Assembly: GCF_014131735.1 (NCBI RefSeq)
Contig: NZ_CP039121.1
Location: forward strand, 2,356,001-2,420,000
Source: Lactiplantibacillus plantarum
Lineage (GTDB): Bacteria; Bacillota; Bacilli; Lactobacillales; Lactobacillaceae
Direction: 5' to 3'
DNA length: 64,000 bases
Below, piece after piece: positions 30,696-39,831 of this stretch. Position numbers and translations under genes: made by a program. Under the pieces are notes generated by a model. It saw nothing but the letters and a program-made list of their open reading frames with translations. It did no database searches and had not been told where the DNA came from. Position 1 is the first letter of the stretch. Each line of letters starts with the position of its first letter.

Positions 30696-30915
30696 AAAAA
30701 CAGTCTCTCCTCCCAATTGGGACGAAGAGACTGCGATTCGCGGTACCACCCAAGTTCAGGATCATGATTAATCCCACCCTTAAACGGATAACGGCCGTGC
30801 CGTGCAGTATTACCTGCCCACATTGTCGCGCCGGAGTTTCGACTACCGATTCACACCACCCACCGGTTCTCTGAACGTCTACTTAAAAACGCGCCGTGTT
30901 TAATATTCACTGTCT
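30696..30915 (-). promoter_or_regulatory. T-box riboswitch of serS
   Basis: The minus-strand leader has the canonical T-box TGGGTGGTACCGCG (plus-strand positions ~30739-30752). A terminator follows, whose stem pairs CAGTCTCT (plus 30701-30708) with AGAGACTG (plus 30726-30733) before five U. The 5' stem I region contains AGTCGAAACTCC, in which TCC would be a serine specifier. That exact codon assignment is my inference. T-boxes bind uncharged tRNA and allow readthrough, here coupling serS to seryl-tRNA charging. Confidence 0.9.
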
Positions 30916-30944
30916 ACTATAAAACATTGATTCTAAAAAGGCAA
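30916..30944 (-). promoter_or_regulatory. Promoter of the serS T-box leader
   Basis: Minus-strand -35 TTGCCT (30939-30944) and -10 TATAGT (30916-30921) have a 17-bp spacer. The -35 abuts the stop codon of the upstream kinase gene. Confidence 0.7.
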
Positions 30945-31580
30945 CTAGCCTAAACTAGCCACTTTTTCGTCGATCAACCGAATGACTTCCTTACGCGCAT
31001 CCGCATCGGCGACAAAGTCCAGCTGATCCCCGTCGATCTGCATCTTCGGGCTATGATCATAATTAGCGTACCAGTCGTCATAGCGTTCATTCAAAGTCTG
31101 ATAATATTTATATAAATCAGGATCTTGATCAATTTGTTCGTAAGAACGGCCCCGCTTTTGGATTCGTTTGAGCATCGTATCAAAAGAAATATTGATATGA
31201 ATAAGTAAATCAGGACTCTTTTGATGAGACGCTTCTGGCAATTCCTGCATCATGTTATCTAATAATGAATCATAAATGTCAACTTCGGTATTCGTCGCCC
31301 GGCCAAGATCACCATTCAAATGAAATAATAATGAATCTTCAAAAATCGACCGGTCTAAGACGTCCAGATCGTTAGCAAAAGCTGATTTAATACTGTCTAA
31401 CCGTTTATTTAAAAAATAGATTTGTAATAAGAAGGCGTACTTCTTAGGATCCTTATAAAATAACGGCAAAATGGGATTATCATCAACTGACTCGTAAAAC
31501 GCTTTAGAACCAAAGTGGTTAGCCACTAACTGCGTTAAACTCGTCTTGCCGGCACCGATTGTTCCTGACATTACAAGCAT
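30945..31580 (-). CDS. Deoxynucleoside kinase (deoxyadenosine/deoxyguanosine kinase family)
   Basis: The enzyme phosphorylates deoxynucleosides for DNA precursor salvage, a pathway prominent in lactobacilli. The 211-residue protein has a P-loop GTIGAGKTS near residues 6-14, the substrate motif LDRSIFEDSLLF, and the LID region RIQKRGRSYEQ. Whether it prefers dA, dG or dC cannot be read from the sequence. The ATG follows AAAAGGAGAG. No partner subunit gene is adjacent. A promoter (31641-31669) lies 61 bp upstream, and no terminator separates it from the serS promoter. Confidence 0.9.
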   Translation of the reverse strand: MLVMSGTIGAGKTSLTQLVANHFGSKAFYESVDDNPILPLFYKDPKKYAFLLQIYFLNKRLDSIKSAFANDLDVLDRSIFEDSLLFHLNGDLGRATNTEVDIYDSLLDNMMQELPEASHQKSPDLLIHINISFDTMLKRIQKRGRSYEQIDQDPDLYKYYQTLNERYDDWYANYDHSPKMQIDGDQLDFVADADARKEVIRLIDEKVASLG

Positions 31581-31640
31581 GGGGCGTCTCTCCTTTTAAT
31601 CACGTCAAAATTTTGATTATCTCTAAAAGCAACACTACAT

Positions 31641-31669
31641 ATTGTACGCACCCACGTCTTAAAATGCAA
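31641..31669 (-). promoter_or_regulatory. Promoter of the deoxynucleoside kinase gene
   Basis: Minus-strand -35 TTGCAT (31664-31669) and -10 TACAAT (31641-31646) have a 17-bp spacer. Confidence 0.65.
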
Positions 31670-31885
31670 TATCTGGTGAGTCAATTCAGTAAAAAACTTC
31701 GCACCAGCCACAACTGCGACGCACTAGTCAGCGATCCAAGCAACTCACTAACACACACTGGGTTACTACCCAAGCCGGCGCTGGTGGCACTTCAGCTTTG
31801 AGTGCGGCCTCTGACCAGCATAATCTGTCGTGACCAAATAATACTCAGTTGAGACGAACCCACATTGCTAAACCGAAGACAATTT

Positions 31886-31918
31886 AAAAGCGCACGCTAG
31901 CTAATTCCTAACGTACGC
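31886..31918 (-). terminator. Terminator after the VanY-type carboxypeptidase gene
   Basis: An 11-bp stem GCGTACGTTAG/CTAGCGTGCGC (minus strand) with a seven-base loop is followed by UUUU AAAUU. It lies 45 bp after the stop codon. Confidence 0.7.
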
Positions 31919-31962
31919 CATAAATGGTATTAATTGGGGCCATCAATAATACGGCTAGCTTA

Positions 31963-32736
31963 TTACTTGGCCGCCTTTTCTCGAGCTTGCAGCAAACTGA
32001 CGTACTGTTCGAGAGTCAAATTGTGCTTAGTCATGAATTCCGCACTCGCCTTACCAACGTAACGGAAATGCCAAGATTCATAGTCAATCCCAGTCGACTG
32101 CTTACCATCTTTAGTAAAGCGCAACACAAATCCATAGTCCGCCGCGTGATTAATCAACCACTGCTGACCCTTGTTCTTGTCGGATGATGACAATAATTGA
32201 TTACCATGAGTGCTGTACCAGTGCGTGTTCATGATATCTGCTGCGAGACCAGTTTCATGCTCACTACCACTAGGAACTGCGACATATTCTTTAGTCAGCT
32301 TTAAGGCTTCCTTGGCTGATTTTCCTTGATTCTCATAGGTTTGAATCGACTGATCCCAAACCTCTTTTTGATAAGCGACTGAACGATACCCAGACACGAT
32401 TGTTGCTGGATAGCCGGCTTTTTTTGCCCCCGCTAGAAAGGCTTCCAATGGTTTGACGATAGAACTACGGACTTCAATACCATCCACGCTCGACTTATTA
32501 AATGTCATCTCAGCGCGCTTATGCCACTTATTGACGACCACTAAGTCGCTATCGGTCGATTTAACGCCTTTCGGTAAGGCACTAATCAGTCGTTGCCGCT
32601 TGGTCTGCGTCTTCGTCGACTTAGCACTCGTAGAACTACTAGTCGCTTTAGACGTCAACTGGCTAGCACCACAGCCAGCCAGGACACCTGCTAATGACAC
32701 TAATGCTAGACCTCTTAACAAATTTCTCTTTAACAT
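31963..32736 (-). CDS. D-alanyl-D-alanine carboxypeptidase lipoprotein, VanY/M15B family
   Basis: This predicted zinc D,D-carboxypeptidase trims the terminal D-Ala of peptidoglycan stem peptides outside the membrane. The N-terminus is a lipoprotein signal with lipobox VLAGC (lipidated Cys at residue 22). A Ser/Thr/Lys-rich linker follows, then the M15 domain with SGYRS, the zinc motif SEHETGLAADI and the WHFRYV motif that holds the third ligand. The start at ATG 32736 fits the signal peptide. An in-frame ATG at 32757 would extend it by seven residues. It is monocistronic with its own terminator. L. plantarum peptidoglycan normally ends in D-lactate, so the physiological substrate is not certain. 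Confidence 0.85.
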   Translation of the reverse strand: MLKRNLLRGLALVSLAGVLAGCGASQLTSKATSSSTSAKSTKTQTKRQRLISALPKGVKSTDSDLVVVNKWHKRAEMTFNKSSVDGIEVRSSIVKPLEAFLAGAKKAGYPATIVSGYRSVAYQKEVWDQSIQTYENQGKSAKEALKLTKEYVAVPSGSEHETGLAADIMNTHWYSTHGNQLLSSSDKNKGQQWLINHAADYGFVLRFTKDGKQSTGIDYESWHFRYVGKASAEFMTKHNLTLEQYVSLLQAREKAAK

Positions 32737-33024
32737 CTCTCTCGCTGCCTTTCTCATTTCAGCTTAGCATAGTCATAGCCGACTAGCCTATTCTTAAGGA
32801 TAAGTTTGCGAATTTTTAATGATTCCATATTCTCATTCTATCAAATTACCATAGATATCAGATTAGCGCACCCTCAATTTGCCGCTTGCTATCATTACAA
32901 TCGTGCAAGCCCCCACTCATAACGATCCGCCGTGACCATCTGTTGCGAGCAGTGTTATCAGCATAAATCAGGACACCTAAAAATACGACCGCGCCTTGAG
33001 TTGACAGGTCCAACTCTCGCCGTC

Positions 33025-33058
33025 AAAAAATGCGATTGACCCAGTGTCAACCGCATTT
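33025..33058 (-). terminator. Terminator after lysP
   Basis: A 13-bp stem AAATGCGGTTGAC/GTCAATCGCATTT with a five-base loop is followed by at least five U on the minus strand. It lies 24 bp after the lysP stop. Confidence 0.9.
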
Positions 33059-33081
33059 AATCAAACTATCAAAGTGCGTGC

Positions 33082-34533
33082 TTAATCTTGATGGTGTCGT
33101 TTGCGTGTCAAATCAACCTTGTCTAGCGGAATCATCTTAGTATGATAGCGAATCTTATAATAGACATACAAGATGATGAATAACGGGATGCTCATATAGG
33201 TCACCCCAATAGCCTGCCAATCAAGCGTTGCAAATGAATGTAAGTCTTGACCAATAATGACCACGACACACAAGATAAAGGCGAACCACGGGCCAAATGG
33301 GAACCACTTGGCATGGTACCGCAATTCACTCAATTGATGCCCCTGCTTAACAAACGCGCGACGGAAACGCAGATGCGAAATAGCGATTCCTAGCCAAGCG
33401 ATAAAGCCCGTTAACCCACTGGCCGAAACGAGGAAAATATAAATCCGTTCACCGAATAGACTCGACAAGAACGTGAGTAATCCAATCACCGTCGTTCCTA
33501 ATAATGCCATGATTGGAATCCCACGACGATTGACCCGACCAAATGTCTTGGGGGCATAACCCTGTAATGACAAAGAATATAACATCCGTGTCGAGGCGTA
33601 CATCCCCGAATTAGCAGCTGACAATACGGACGTCAAGATCACTGCGTTCATCACACTGGCCGCAGCCGCCAACCCAGCCCGTTTAAAGACTAACGTGAAC
33701 GGACTGATGGCAATATCGCTCGCTGATGACCCTAGAAGATCTTTCGACGTATAAGGAATAATCGCCGCAATCACGAAAATGGCTAAAATGTAAAATAACA
33801 AAATACGCCAGAAAACTTGTTTAATAGCCGCCGGAATACTTTTCTCCGGTGTTGCTGACTCCCCGGCCGTGATCCCAATTAATTCGGTTCCTTGAAACGA
33901 AAAACCAGCGACCACGAAGACACTCAAAATCGTTGGAATTCCACCGACAAATGGTGCCTTTTTATAGGTAAAGTTACTGAGGCCAGTGGCATGACCGCCC
34001 ATGATTCCCACGATCGTCAAGACACCGATAACCAAGAATACGAGCACGGTCACCACTTTAATTAGCGAAAGCCAGTACTCAGTTTCTCCAAACGACCGGA
34101 CTGACAGCGCGTTGATCGTAAAAATCAAGACGAGCGCAATCAGACTAAAAACCCACCCCGGCACGGATGGCAACCAGAACTGCATGACAATCGCCGCCGT
34201 ACTAATATCGACCGCTAACGTGATTGCCCAGTTGAACCAGTAATTCCAGCCCATCGCAAACCCAAGTGCCGGGTCAACAAACTTCGTGGCATACGTGGAA
34301 AACGAACCTGAAACGGGCAAATAAGTTGCCATTTCGCCCAGACTAGTCATTAAAAAGTAAACCATCACTCCAATACCAACGTAGGCCAGTAATGCTCCCC
34401 CCGGCCCAGCCGTTGAAATTGCCGAACCGGACGCGACAAACAGCCCGGTCCCGATACTACCACCTAATGCAATCATGGATAAATGCCGCGTCTGTAAGGA
34501 ACGATGCACTTCCTGATGTTGTTTTTCTGCCAT
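33082..34533 (-). CDS. lysP: Lysine-specific amino acid permease
   Basis: This APC-family secondary transporter has twelve predicted membrane segments in 483 residues. It carries the family signature ALGGSIGTGLFVASG near the N-terminus and a central GTELIGITAGES consensus loop. The ATG at 34533 follows TTGGAGGTTCTGCA. A longer frame upstream would run into the leader. The substrate call is supported by the lysine riboswitch that precedes the gene, not by sequence alone. It is monocistronic. Confidence 0.9.
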   Translation of the reverse strand: MAEKQHQEVHRSLQTRHLSMIALGGSIGTGLFVASGSAISTAGPGGALLAYVGIGVMVYFLMTSLGEMATYLPVSGSFSTYATKFVDPALGFAMGWNYWFNWAITLAVDISTAAIVMQFWLPSVPGWVFSLIALVLIFTINALSVRSFGETEYWLSLIKVVTVLVFLVIGVLTIVGIMGGHATGLSNFTYKKAPFVGGIPTILSVFVVAGFSFQGTELIGITAGESATPEKSIPAAIKQVFWRILLFYILAIFVIAAIIPYTSKDLLGSSASDIAISPFTLVFKRAGLAAAASVMNAVILTSVLSAANSGMYASTRMLYSLSLQGYAPKTFGRVNRRGIPIMALLGTTVIGLLTFLSSLFGERIYIFLVSASGLTGFIAWLGIAISHLRFRRAFVKQGHQLSELRYHAKWFPFGPWFAFILCVVVIIGQDLHSFATLDWQAIGVTYMSIPLFIILYVYYKIRYHTKMIPLDKVDLTRKRHHQD

Positions 34534-34602
34534 TGCAGAACCTCCAAAAATCGATTTATATCTAAAAGTGTTCACACCGATTCAGGTTAGCACAATCAAA
34601 AT

Positions 34603-34863
34603 AAAAAGCCTCTTTGCCTCACGATAACGTGCGCAAAAAGACTTTAATCAGATTGATTGACATAATTGCTGATTTCATCGTCGATAGCGCCCCGCAACTA
34701 TTCTAGCTGCGACAGTCCTTGATTTATTCAACCAAGGCCCAACGGATGAATCGGTCACTGATCCATCGATTTCGGCGGTTGCCCCGTTCACTGACCTTCA
34801 TAAGTGGTGACCCACTTCCAGCCGGCTACTATTGTTAACCGCATCCTCTTCTTTCGATATACT
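34603..34863 (-). promoter_or_regulatory. Lysine riboswitch (L box) controlling lysP
   Basis: The minus-strand leader carries conserved L-box blocks: AGAGGATGCGG...AGTA at the 5' end and GAAGGTCAGTGAACGGGG followed by ACCGCCGAAATCG. It ends in an intrinsic terminator whose arms are 34605-34623 and 34628-34645, followed by UUUUUAUUUU. Lysine binding is expected to favour the terminator, so uptake is turned off when lysine is plentiful. Confidence 0.92.
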
Positions 34864-34868
34864 CAACC

Positions 34869-34897
34869 ATTATATCTGACCGACCATCTTTTGACAA
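34869..34897 (-). promoter_or_regulatory. Promoter of the lysP riboswitch transcript
   Basis: Minus-strand -35 TTGTCA (34892-34897) and perfect -10 TATAAT (34869-34874) have a 17-bp spacer. It lies only 19 bp beyond the als stop codon. Confidence 0.85.
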
Positions 34898-34916
34898 CCG
34901 GTCACTAATGTTAATT

Positions 34917-36599
34917 TTAATAAAACTGGTCTGGTAACATTGTCTTACCTAACGCCTTGTTATCAGAATAATCAATTGGAATATCCACCACAACTGGACC
35001 ATCCGTGGCAAAGGCCTGATCAAGCACTTTTTCCAAATCAGCAGGTTGGTTTACCCGCAAGCCAGTCGCACCAAAGCTTTCAGCATACTTCACAAAATCA
35101 ACTGGGCCAAAGTGGACCGCTGCATCCTCGCCATACTTCATTTCTTCTTGGAATTTAACCATATCGTAGGTGCCATCATTCCAGATCAAATGAACGATAT
35201 TTTGCTTCAGTCGAACAGCCGTTTCCAGCTCTTGGGCGGAAAATAGGAAACCACCATCACCAGAGACAGATACGATTTGCGTATCTGGACGAACCAAAGC
35301 CGCTGCGATTGCCCAAGGTAAGGCCACCCCTAGCGTTTGCATCCCATTACTGAACAACAAGTGCCGTGGTTCATAGCTCCGAAAGTGACGCGCCATCCAG
35401 ATATAATGACTGCCGACATCGACCGTCACTGTCATGTCATCACTGACCCGTTGTTGTAAGGCTGCAATTACTGACAGCGGATGATTTAACTTGGACTGCT
35501 TATCAATATTAGGTACGAAATCACGCGTCTGAAGCCGTTCTTGTAATTCACCCAAGTAAGCTCGCGCACTATCGCTAATATCATAGCCCTTCATGTACGG
35601 CAACAAAAAGTCTAACGTCTGGGCAATATCACCGATCAATTCGGTTTCCGGTTGGAAATTATGATCAATTTCAGCGCGCATTGCATCGATAACCACGATA
35701 CGGGATTTGCCTTCCGCATTCCAGTTGCGGGGTTCATATTCAATCGGGTCATAACCGACCGCAATCACTAAGTCGGACTTCTTTAGTAACATATCCCCTG
35801 GTTGGTTACGGAATAACCCGACCCGACCGAAGAAATGGTTGGCTTCCAAATCACGTGAGATCACGCCTGCCGCTTGGAAAGTCTCGACAACTGGTAGATT
35901 AGCAGCAGCCACCAAGTTCCGAATTGCTTTCGTCACTTCTGGTGAAGAAGCCCGCATCCCAACTAGCAAGACCGGCAACTTAGCTGCTTTGATTTTTTGT
36001 GCTAATAACGTGGCTTCGACCGGGCTAGCAGGTCCTAACTTAGGTGCCTGGATTGGTGTAATAACAGGTGTGCGTACAATCGAATCAGTGACATCTTGTG
36101 GCACACTAACAAAGCTGGCGCCCTGCTTAGCAGCTGTGGCTTCTTGGTAGGCGTTTGCGAGCACTTCCGAAATGTTTTCCGGTTCTTGAACTTCCGCACT
36201 GTACTTTGTAATCGGCTTAAATAGTGCCGCGTTATTCATACTTTGGTGGGTCAACCGTAACAAGTCAGCACGCTGAACTTGACCAGAAATTGCCAAGACT
36301 GGGTCACCTTCAGCAGTTGCCGTTACGAGCCCCGTGGCTAAATTGCTGGCACCGGGGCCAGATGTTGTCATCACTACACCAGGTTTCCCAGTAATCCGAC
36401 CGATTCCGGCAGCGATAAACGCGGCATTCTGTTCATGCCGCGTCACGATCAACCGCGGACTTTTCGGGTTGACTGGGTGCTCCAAGCGCTCAAAGACCCG
36501 ATCGATCTTAGCGCCTGGAATCCCGAATACGTACTTAACGTCGTGGTTTACAAGGCTGTCGACGATCGCATCGGCCCCGTAATATTTCTTATCTGGCAT
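34917..36599 (-). CDS. als: Acetolactate synthase, catabolic type
   Basis: The enzyme condenses two pyruvates to 2-acetolactate, the precursor of diacetyl, acetoin and 2,3-butanediol. The 560-residue thiamine-pyrophosphate protein has three domains: an N-terminal PYR domain with the catalytic glutamate in [10 protein letters not shown], a central domain, and a PP domain with the GDGGF TPP-Mg motif. No regulatory (IlvN) subunit gene adjoins. That and sequence similarity favour AlsS over the anabolic IlvB. The ATG at 36599 follows AGAGGGGAACAAC. The gene lies downstream of a same-strand Rrf2 regulator. Confidence 0.93.
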   Translation of the reverse strand: MPDKKYYGADAIVDSLVNHDVKYVFGIPGAKIDRVFERLEHPVNPKSPRLIVTRHEQNAAFIAAGIGRITGKPGVVMTTSGPGASNLATGLVTATAEGDPVLAISGQVQRADLLRLTHQSMNNAALFKPITKYSAEVQEPENISEVLANAYQEATAAKQGASFVSVPQDVTDSIVRTPVITPIQAPKLGPASPVEATLLAQKIKAAKLPVLLVGMRASSPEVTKAIRNLVAAANLPVVETFQAAGVISRDLEANHFFGRVGLFRNQPGDMLLKKSDLVIAVGYDPIEYEPRNWNAEGKSRIVVIDAMRAEIDHNFQPETELIGDIAQTLDFLLPYMKGYDISDSARAYLGELQERLQTRDFVPNIDKQSKLNHPLSVIAALQQRVSDDMTVTVDVGSHYIWMARHFRSYEPRHLLFSNGMQTLGVALPWAIAAALVRPDTQIVSVSGDGGFLFSAQELETAVRLKQNIVHLIWNDGTYDMVKFQEEMKYGEDAAVHFGPVDFVKYAESFGATGLRVNQPADLEKVLDQAFATDGPVVVDIPIDYSDNKALGKTMLPDQFY

Positions 36600-36614
36600 G
36601 TTGTTCCCCTCTAT

Positions 36615-36706
36615 CTTGTGAAATTCATTGTTAGAATACCATAAAAAACGCTTTAATAACAGTATTTTCAGCCTTGTGAAATAAAGTGTATCATTTTGAA
36701 AATGAT
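36615..36706 (-). promoter_or_regulatory. als promoter region with palindrome and direct repeats
   Basis: An extended -10 (TGGTATTCT; hexamer 36633-36638) lies 33 bp upstream of the als start. Upstream of it is a perfect 17-nt palindrome, ATCATTTT-C-AAAATGAT (36690-36706). The decamer ATTTCACAAG occurs twice in direct orientation (36615-36624 and 36673-36682), flanking the promoter core. These are operator candidates. The cognate regulator is unknown, although the neighbouring Rrf2 protein is an obvious suspect. Confidence 0.5.
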
Positions 36707-36784
36707 CCCCGATTGGCAAAAGCGCGTCAATATTGGTTTACCAAGCGAAACCGCTCCCAATTTTTATCGAGTTTGTACGACGTC

Positions 36785-37309
36785 TCACTTATGTGCCCGC
36801 ATCCGACTAAGCAACGCATTTAATTGGGCCATTTTATCATCTGAGTAATTCGTCCAATCCAACACTGGGATTTGAGTAACAACTAATAATTCCTTGATCA
36901 ACGTCGCCAGTTTTTGCTGGTCTAAAAAATCTAACCATAATTGATCCGCTCGCGAAAAAATCCCGTTGACCACTTTCGTCCCTTCATGAGCGACCGGTTC
37001 AACGTCCTTAAATACTCGGTCAAAATAACCATAATTCGGAAAGGTCTGCAACGTCCCCTCGATGGCCGCGACCACATCTGTAATTGAAATGTCCTCAGGT
37101 GAGCGTGCCAAGTGGACACCCCCGTTATTTCCACTGGTGGACGTGACCAGTCCTGCCACTACTAATTTACGAATAATCTTACGAATATACGAAGCGGAAC
37201 CACCAATTCGCTCGTGCAAGACATCCGCAGTCAACGGAATCTCCGGTTGCTGTGTAGCCAACAATACCAACACGCAGGCGGCCTGTTCAAACGATTTTGC
37301 GAGTTGCAT
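36785..37309 (-). CDS. Rrf2 family transcriptional regulator
   Basis: This winged-helix regulator has 174 residues. The N-terminal helix-turn-helix spans ~8-60 with SASYIRKIIRKLVVAGLVTS, followed by the wing sequence GNNGGVHLAR. The cysteines that ligate Fe-S in IscR or NsrR are missing (only one Cys, at residue 12), so it is probably a cluster-free member such as a YwnA/CymR-type protein. The ATG at 37309 follows TTAGGAGGTGAGTTA, which overlaps the tail of the GNAT gene. It is likely cotranscribed with that gene and lies directly upstream of als. Confidence 0.87.
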   Translation of the reverse strand: MQLAKSFEQAACVLVLLATQQPEIPLTADVLHERIGGSASYIRKIIRKLVVAGLVTSTSGNNGGVHLARSPEDISITDVVAAIEGTLQTFPNYGYFDRVFKDVEPVAHEGTKVVNGIFSRADQLWLDFLDQQKLATLIKELLVVTQIPVLDWTNYSDDKMAQLNALLSRMRAHK

Positions 37310-37320
37310 TAACTCACCTC

Positions 37321-37866
37321 CTAAAGGTTTAATTCCACACAATCAAAGAATAACTCCGTCTGACCAGCGCCAAACGGGGCGTAATCTGGATGGCGAACAG
37401 CATCATACTGTCGAAAATTAGCATGCTCTAAGATTCGCTTAGACGCCGGATTATTAGCTAGACAACTGGCTGTGATCCGCCGCAAATGAAGCGTTTCAAA
37501 CCCGTATCGTAAAATACGTGCAACTGCTGCCGTCATAATGCCCCGCCCCCAATATCGAGCGTTCAACATATACCCGAGATCCATCTCTAAAGTTGCTGGT
37601 TCGCCCGTATTCGTCATGCGCTCATACAACCCCACACTGCCAATCACGCGGTGGATCGCTGTTAGTTCAATCGCAAAAATCTGTGGTAACTTCGCTTGCT
37701 GTTTCAATAAGAATTCGGCTTCCACTAAGCTGTGCGCTGGCGTAAAGCCCGCCGATGCCGCAATTGACGGATCACGAACTAAGTCATAATAATCCTCTGT
37801 ATCTGCCAACGTAAATGGCCGTAACTCGAGTTGCTCATTCCGAGTTGTAACCGTAACCATGCCCAT
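37321..37866 (-). CDS. GNAT family N-acetyltransferase, RimJ/RimL-like
   Basis: This 181-residue acyltransferase resembles ribosomal-protein N-terminal acetyltransferases (RimJ/RimL). The acetyl-CoA-binding region near residues ~98-115 reads YMLNARYWGRGIMTAA, with the R-G-x-x-T-A pattern, and the C-terminal part has ASCLANNPASKRILEHANF. The substrate cannot be inferred. The ATG start follows TCAGGTGGAACAGAT. It is the first gene of a probable two-gene unit with the Rrf2 regulator, divergent from an esterase gene 62 bp away. Confidence 0.87.
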   Translation of the reverse strand: MGMVTVTTRNEQLELRPFTLADTEDYYDLVRDPSIAASAGFTPAHSLVEAEFLLKQQAKLPQIFAIELTAIHRVIGSVGLYERMTNTGEPATLEMDLGYMLNARYWGRGIMTAAVARILRYGFETLHLRRITASCLANNPASKRILEHANFRQYDAVRHPDYAPFGAGQTELFFDCVELNL

Positions 37867-37928
37867 ATCTGTTCCACCTGACTTGCGTTATAATAGTTAT
37901 GTTAACCATATCAAATTGAGGTGATTGC

Positions 37929-38723
37929 ATGCAAGTTATTAAGCAAAAATTAACAGCGACGTGCGCGCAATTGACCGGTTATTTGCATCAACCGGATACG
38001 AACGCACACCAAACGAACTTACCCGCCATTATTATCGTTCCGGGCGGCTCATACACGCATATTCCAGTGGCGCAAGCAGAGAGTCTCGCCATGGCTTTCG
38101 CTGGGCACGGTTACCAGGCCTTTTACTTGGAATATACGCTACTCACTGATCAACAACCACTCGGATTAGCACCCGTATTAGATTTAGGACGAGCAGTCAA
38201 CTTGCTTCGTCAACACGCGGCCGAATGGCATATTGATCCGCAACAGATCACGCCTGCTGGTTTTAGCGTGGGTGGTCACATTGTGGCACTGTATAACGAT
38301 TACTGGGCGACCCGCGTGGCAACTGAATTAAACGTAACGCCCGCCATGTTAAAGCCGAATAACGTGGTACTCGGCTATCCAGTCATCAGTCCATTGCTAG
38401 GTTTCCCCAAGGATGACGCGACCTTGGCTACCTGGACACCAACGCCGAACGAACTGGCCGCTGACCAACACGTCAATTCAGATAATCAGCCGACTTTTAT
38501 CTGGACAACGGCTGACGACCCAATTGTTCCAGCAACCAATACGCTTGCCTACGCGACTGCGTTAGCAACTGCTAAGATTCCTTATGAACTACACGTCTTT
38601 AAACATGGCCCACACGGACTAGCCCTTGCGAATGCACAAACAGCATGGAAACCAGACGCCAATCAGCCGCACGTCGCCCACTGGTTAACGTTAGCACTTG
38701 AATGGCTAGCTGATAATCGTTAG
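37929..38723 (+). CDS. Alpha/beta hydrolase (acetylesterase / acetyl-xylan esterase-like)
   Basis: This is a cytoplasmic 264-residue serine hydrolase without a signal peptide. It has an HGG-like turn at VPGGSYTHI, the nucleophile elbow GFSVGGH, the acid in TADDPIVP and the histidine in HGPHGLALA. The overall pattern fits small esterases of the BD-FAE/Axe family that remove acyl groups from sugars or related substrates. The ATG follows TTGAGGTGATTGC. A TATAAT box 40 bp upstream lies in the region shared with the divergent GNAT gene. It is monocistronic. Confidence 0.85.
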   Translation: MQVIKQKLTATCAQLTGYLHQPDTNAHQTNLPAIIIVPGGSYTHIPVAQAESLAMAFAGHGYQAFYLEYTLLTDQQPLGLAPVLDLGRAVNLLRQHAAEWHIDPQQITPAGFSVGGHIVALYNDYWATRVATELNVTPAMLKPNNVVLGYPVISPLLGFPKDDATLATWTPTPNELAADQHVNSDNQPTFIWTTADDPIVPATNTLAYATALATAKIPYELHVFKHGPHGLALANAQTAWKPDANQPHVAHWLTLALEWLADNR

Positions 38724-38766
38724 TTCATTACCAGTCGTTGCTAGTTAATATTTTATAGCTGTAAAC

Positions 38767-38836
38767 AAAAAATCGTTTGCTTCGATCAATTTCTCGCAAT
38801 CAGCCGAGTAGTGTCGATTAAAGCAAACAATTTTTT
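38767..38836. terminator. Bidirectional terminator between convergent esterase and PAP2 genes
   Basis: The arms AAAAAATCGTTTGCTT (38767-38782) and AAGCAAACAATTTTTT (38821-38836) pair over 16 positions with one mismatch. A/T tracts at both ends suit termination in both directions. A CGATC/GTCGA-type pairing lies inside. Confidence 0.75.
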
Positions 38837-38907
38837 ATTTTGAGTCTATTATTTAGTGACACGGTTGCCTGCTAAATAATAGATTAGTTTAAGTTTGTTA
38901 ATTGTCT

Positions 38908-39570
38908 TTATAAATATGAGCGATAAAACAACGGCCATTTCAATAATCCTGGTGCCCAGAAAACGTAGAACCATTGCATGATTTGACTCCAAGACCATGC
39001 CAACAACACGGCCCCAATCGTATCAGTTGGATAATGTGCATTCAAGTAAATACGTGAGAAAATGACCAATACTAACCATACGACACTCACCCACTTGACG
39101 ATCATTGCCATTCGATAACTTGGCAACTCAGGAACAATCAACATGATAATCACGCTGACCAACACAAAGGTTCCTAAAACGTGACCACTGGGATAACTAT
39201 ATCCGGTATCCTGCGCTAAATGACCAATTGGTCGCGCTCGGCCGATGATGTGCTTGACAATAAAGCCTAACGCCATTGCACCAACCATATATGCTAGCGT
39301 CCAGAACGCTTGAATCTTATATTTAAATCCGTACATTAGAAACGCCAGGATGACGATCCACAAAATGTCCATTCCGGGTGACGCCAACCAAGCAATCACC
39401 TTATAAAATACCGTCCAAATACCGCTATTACTAATTTGGACCAGCGACGTTAAGGCCACATCTAGTAAATCAATACCAACCGCGCCGTCACTAATAAAAT
39501 AGCTTAAGTAGGCAAATAAAATTACCCCAATGACAAACTTGATCGGCCGACTACGCGACTTATCGATCAT
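38908..39570 (-). CDS. PAP2 family phosphatase
   Basis: This membrane phosphatase acts on lipid phosphates, possibly undecaprenyl diphosphate or phosphatidic acid/phosphatidylglycerophosphate. The ~220-residue protein has about six membrane segments. The three-part PAP2 signature is KHIIGRARP, YPSGHVLG and SRIYLNAHYPTD, with the catalytic histidines in the second and third motifs. The ATG at 39570 was chosen because the GGGGG ribosome binding site lies between it and an upstream ATG at 39588. It is a single gene. Confidence 0.87.
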   Translation of the reverse strand: MIDKSRSRPIKFVIGVILFAYLSYFISDGAVGIDLLDVALTSLVQISNSGIWTVFYKVIAWLASPGMDILWIVILAFLMYGFKYKIQAFWTLAYMVGAMALGFIVKHIIGRARPIGHLAQDTGYSYPSGHVLGTFVLVSVIIMLIVPELPSYRMAMIVKWVSVVWLVLVIFSRIYLNAHYPTDTIGAVLLAWSWSQIMQWFYVFWAPGLLKWPLFYRSYL

Positions 39571-39770
39571 CAAAACAAGAACCCCCATTTAATATTAAAA
39601 TTAACAAAATTATACCATAGTCTATTAATCGACTGAACGAATCATTAATATCTCTCAGGGAACCTTAAAAAAAAACAAAGAATTCCCATTTTAATCACGT
39701 TTTATTAACAAAAAGGTTATGATTTATCTGACAGTCATCGGTAATCAAGCTAAATCTTACGTGGATTCAG

Positions 39771-39799
39771 TTCCCGCTGACCCGAAAAAATGCTAAACT
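39771..39799 (+). promoter_or_regulatory. Probable promoter of the LCP gene
   Basis: The extended -10 TGCTAAACT (hexamer 39794-39799) has a poor -35 TTCCCG (39771-39776) at 17 bp. Confidence 0.5.
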
Positions 39800-39831
39800 A
39801 TGAATAACTATTACCATTGGAGGAAGAGTTC

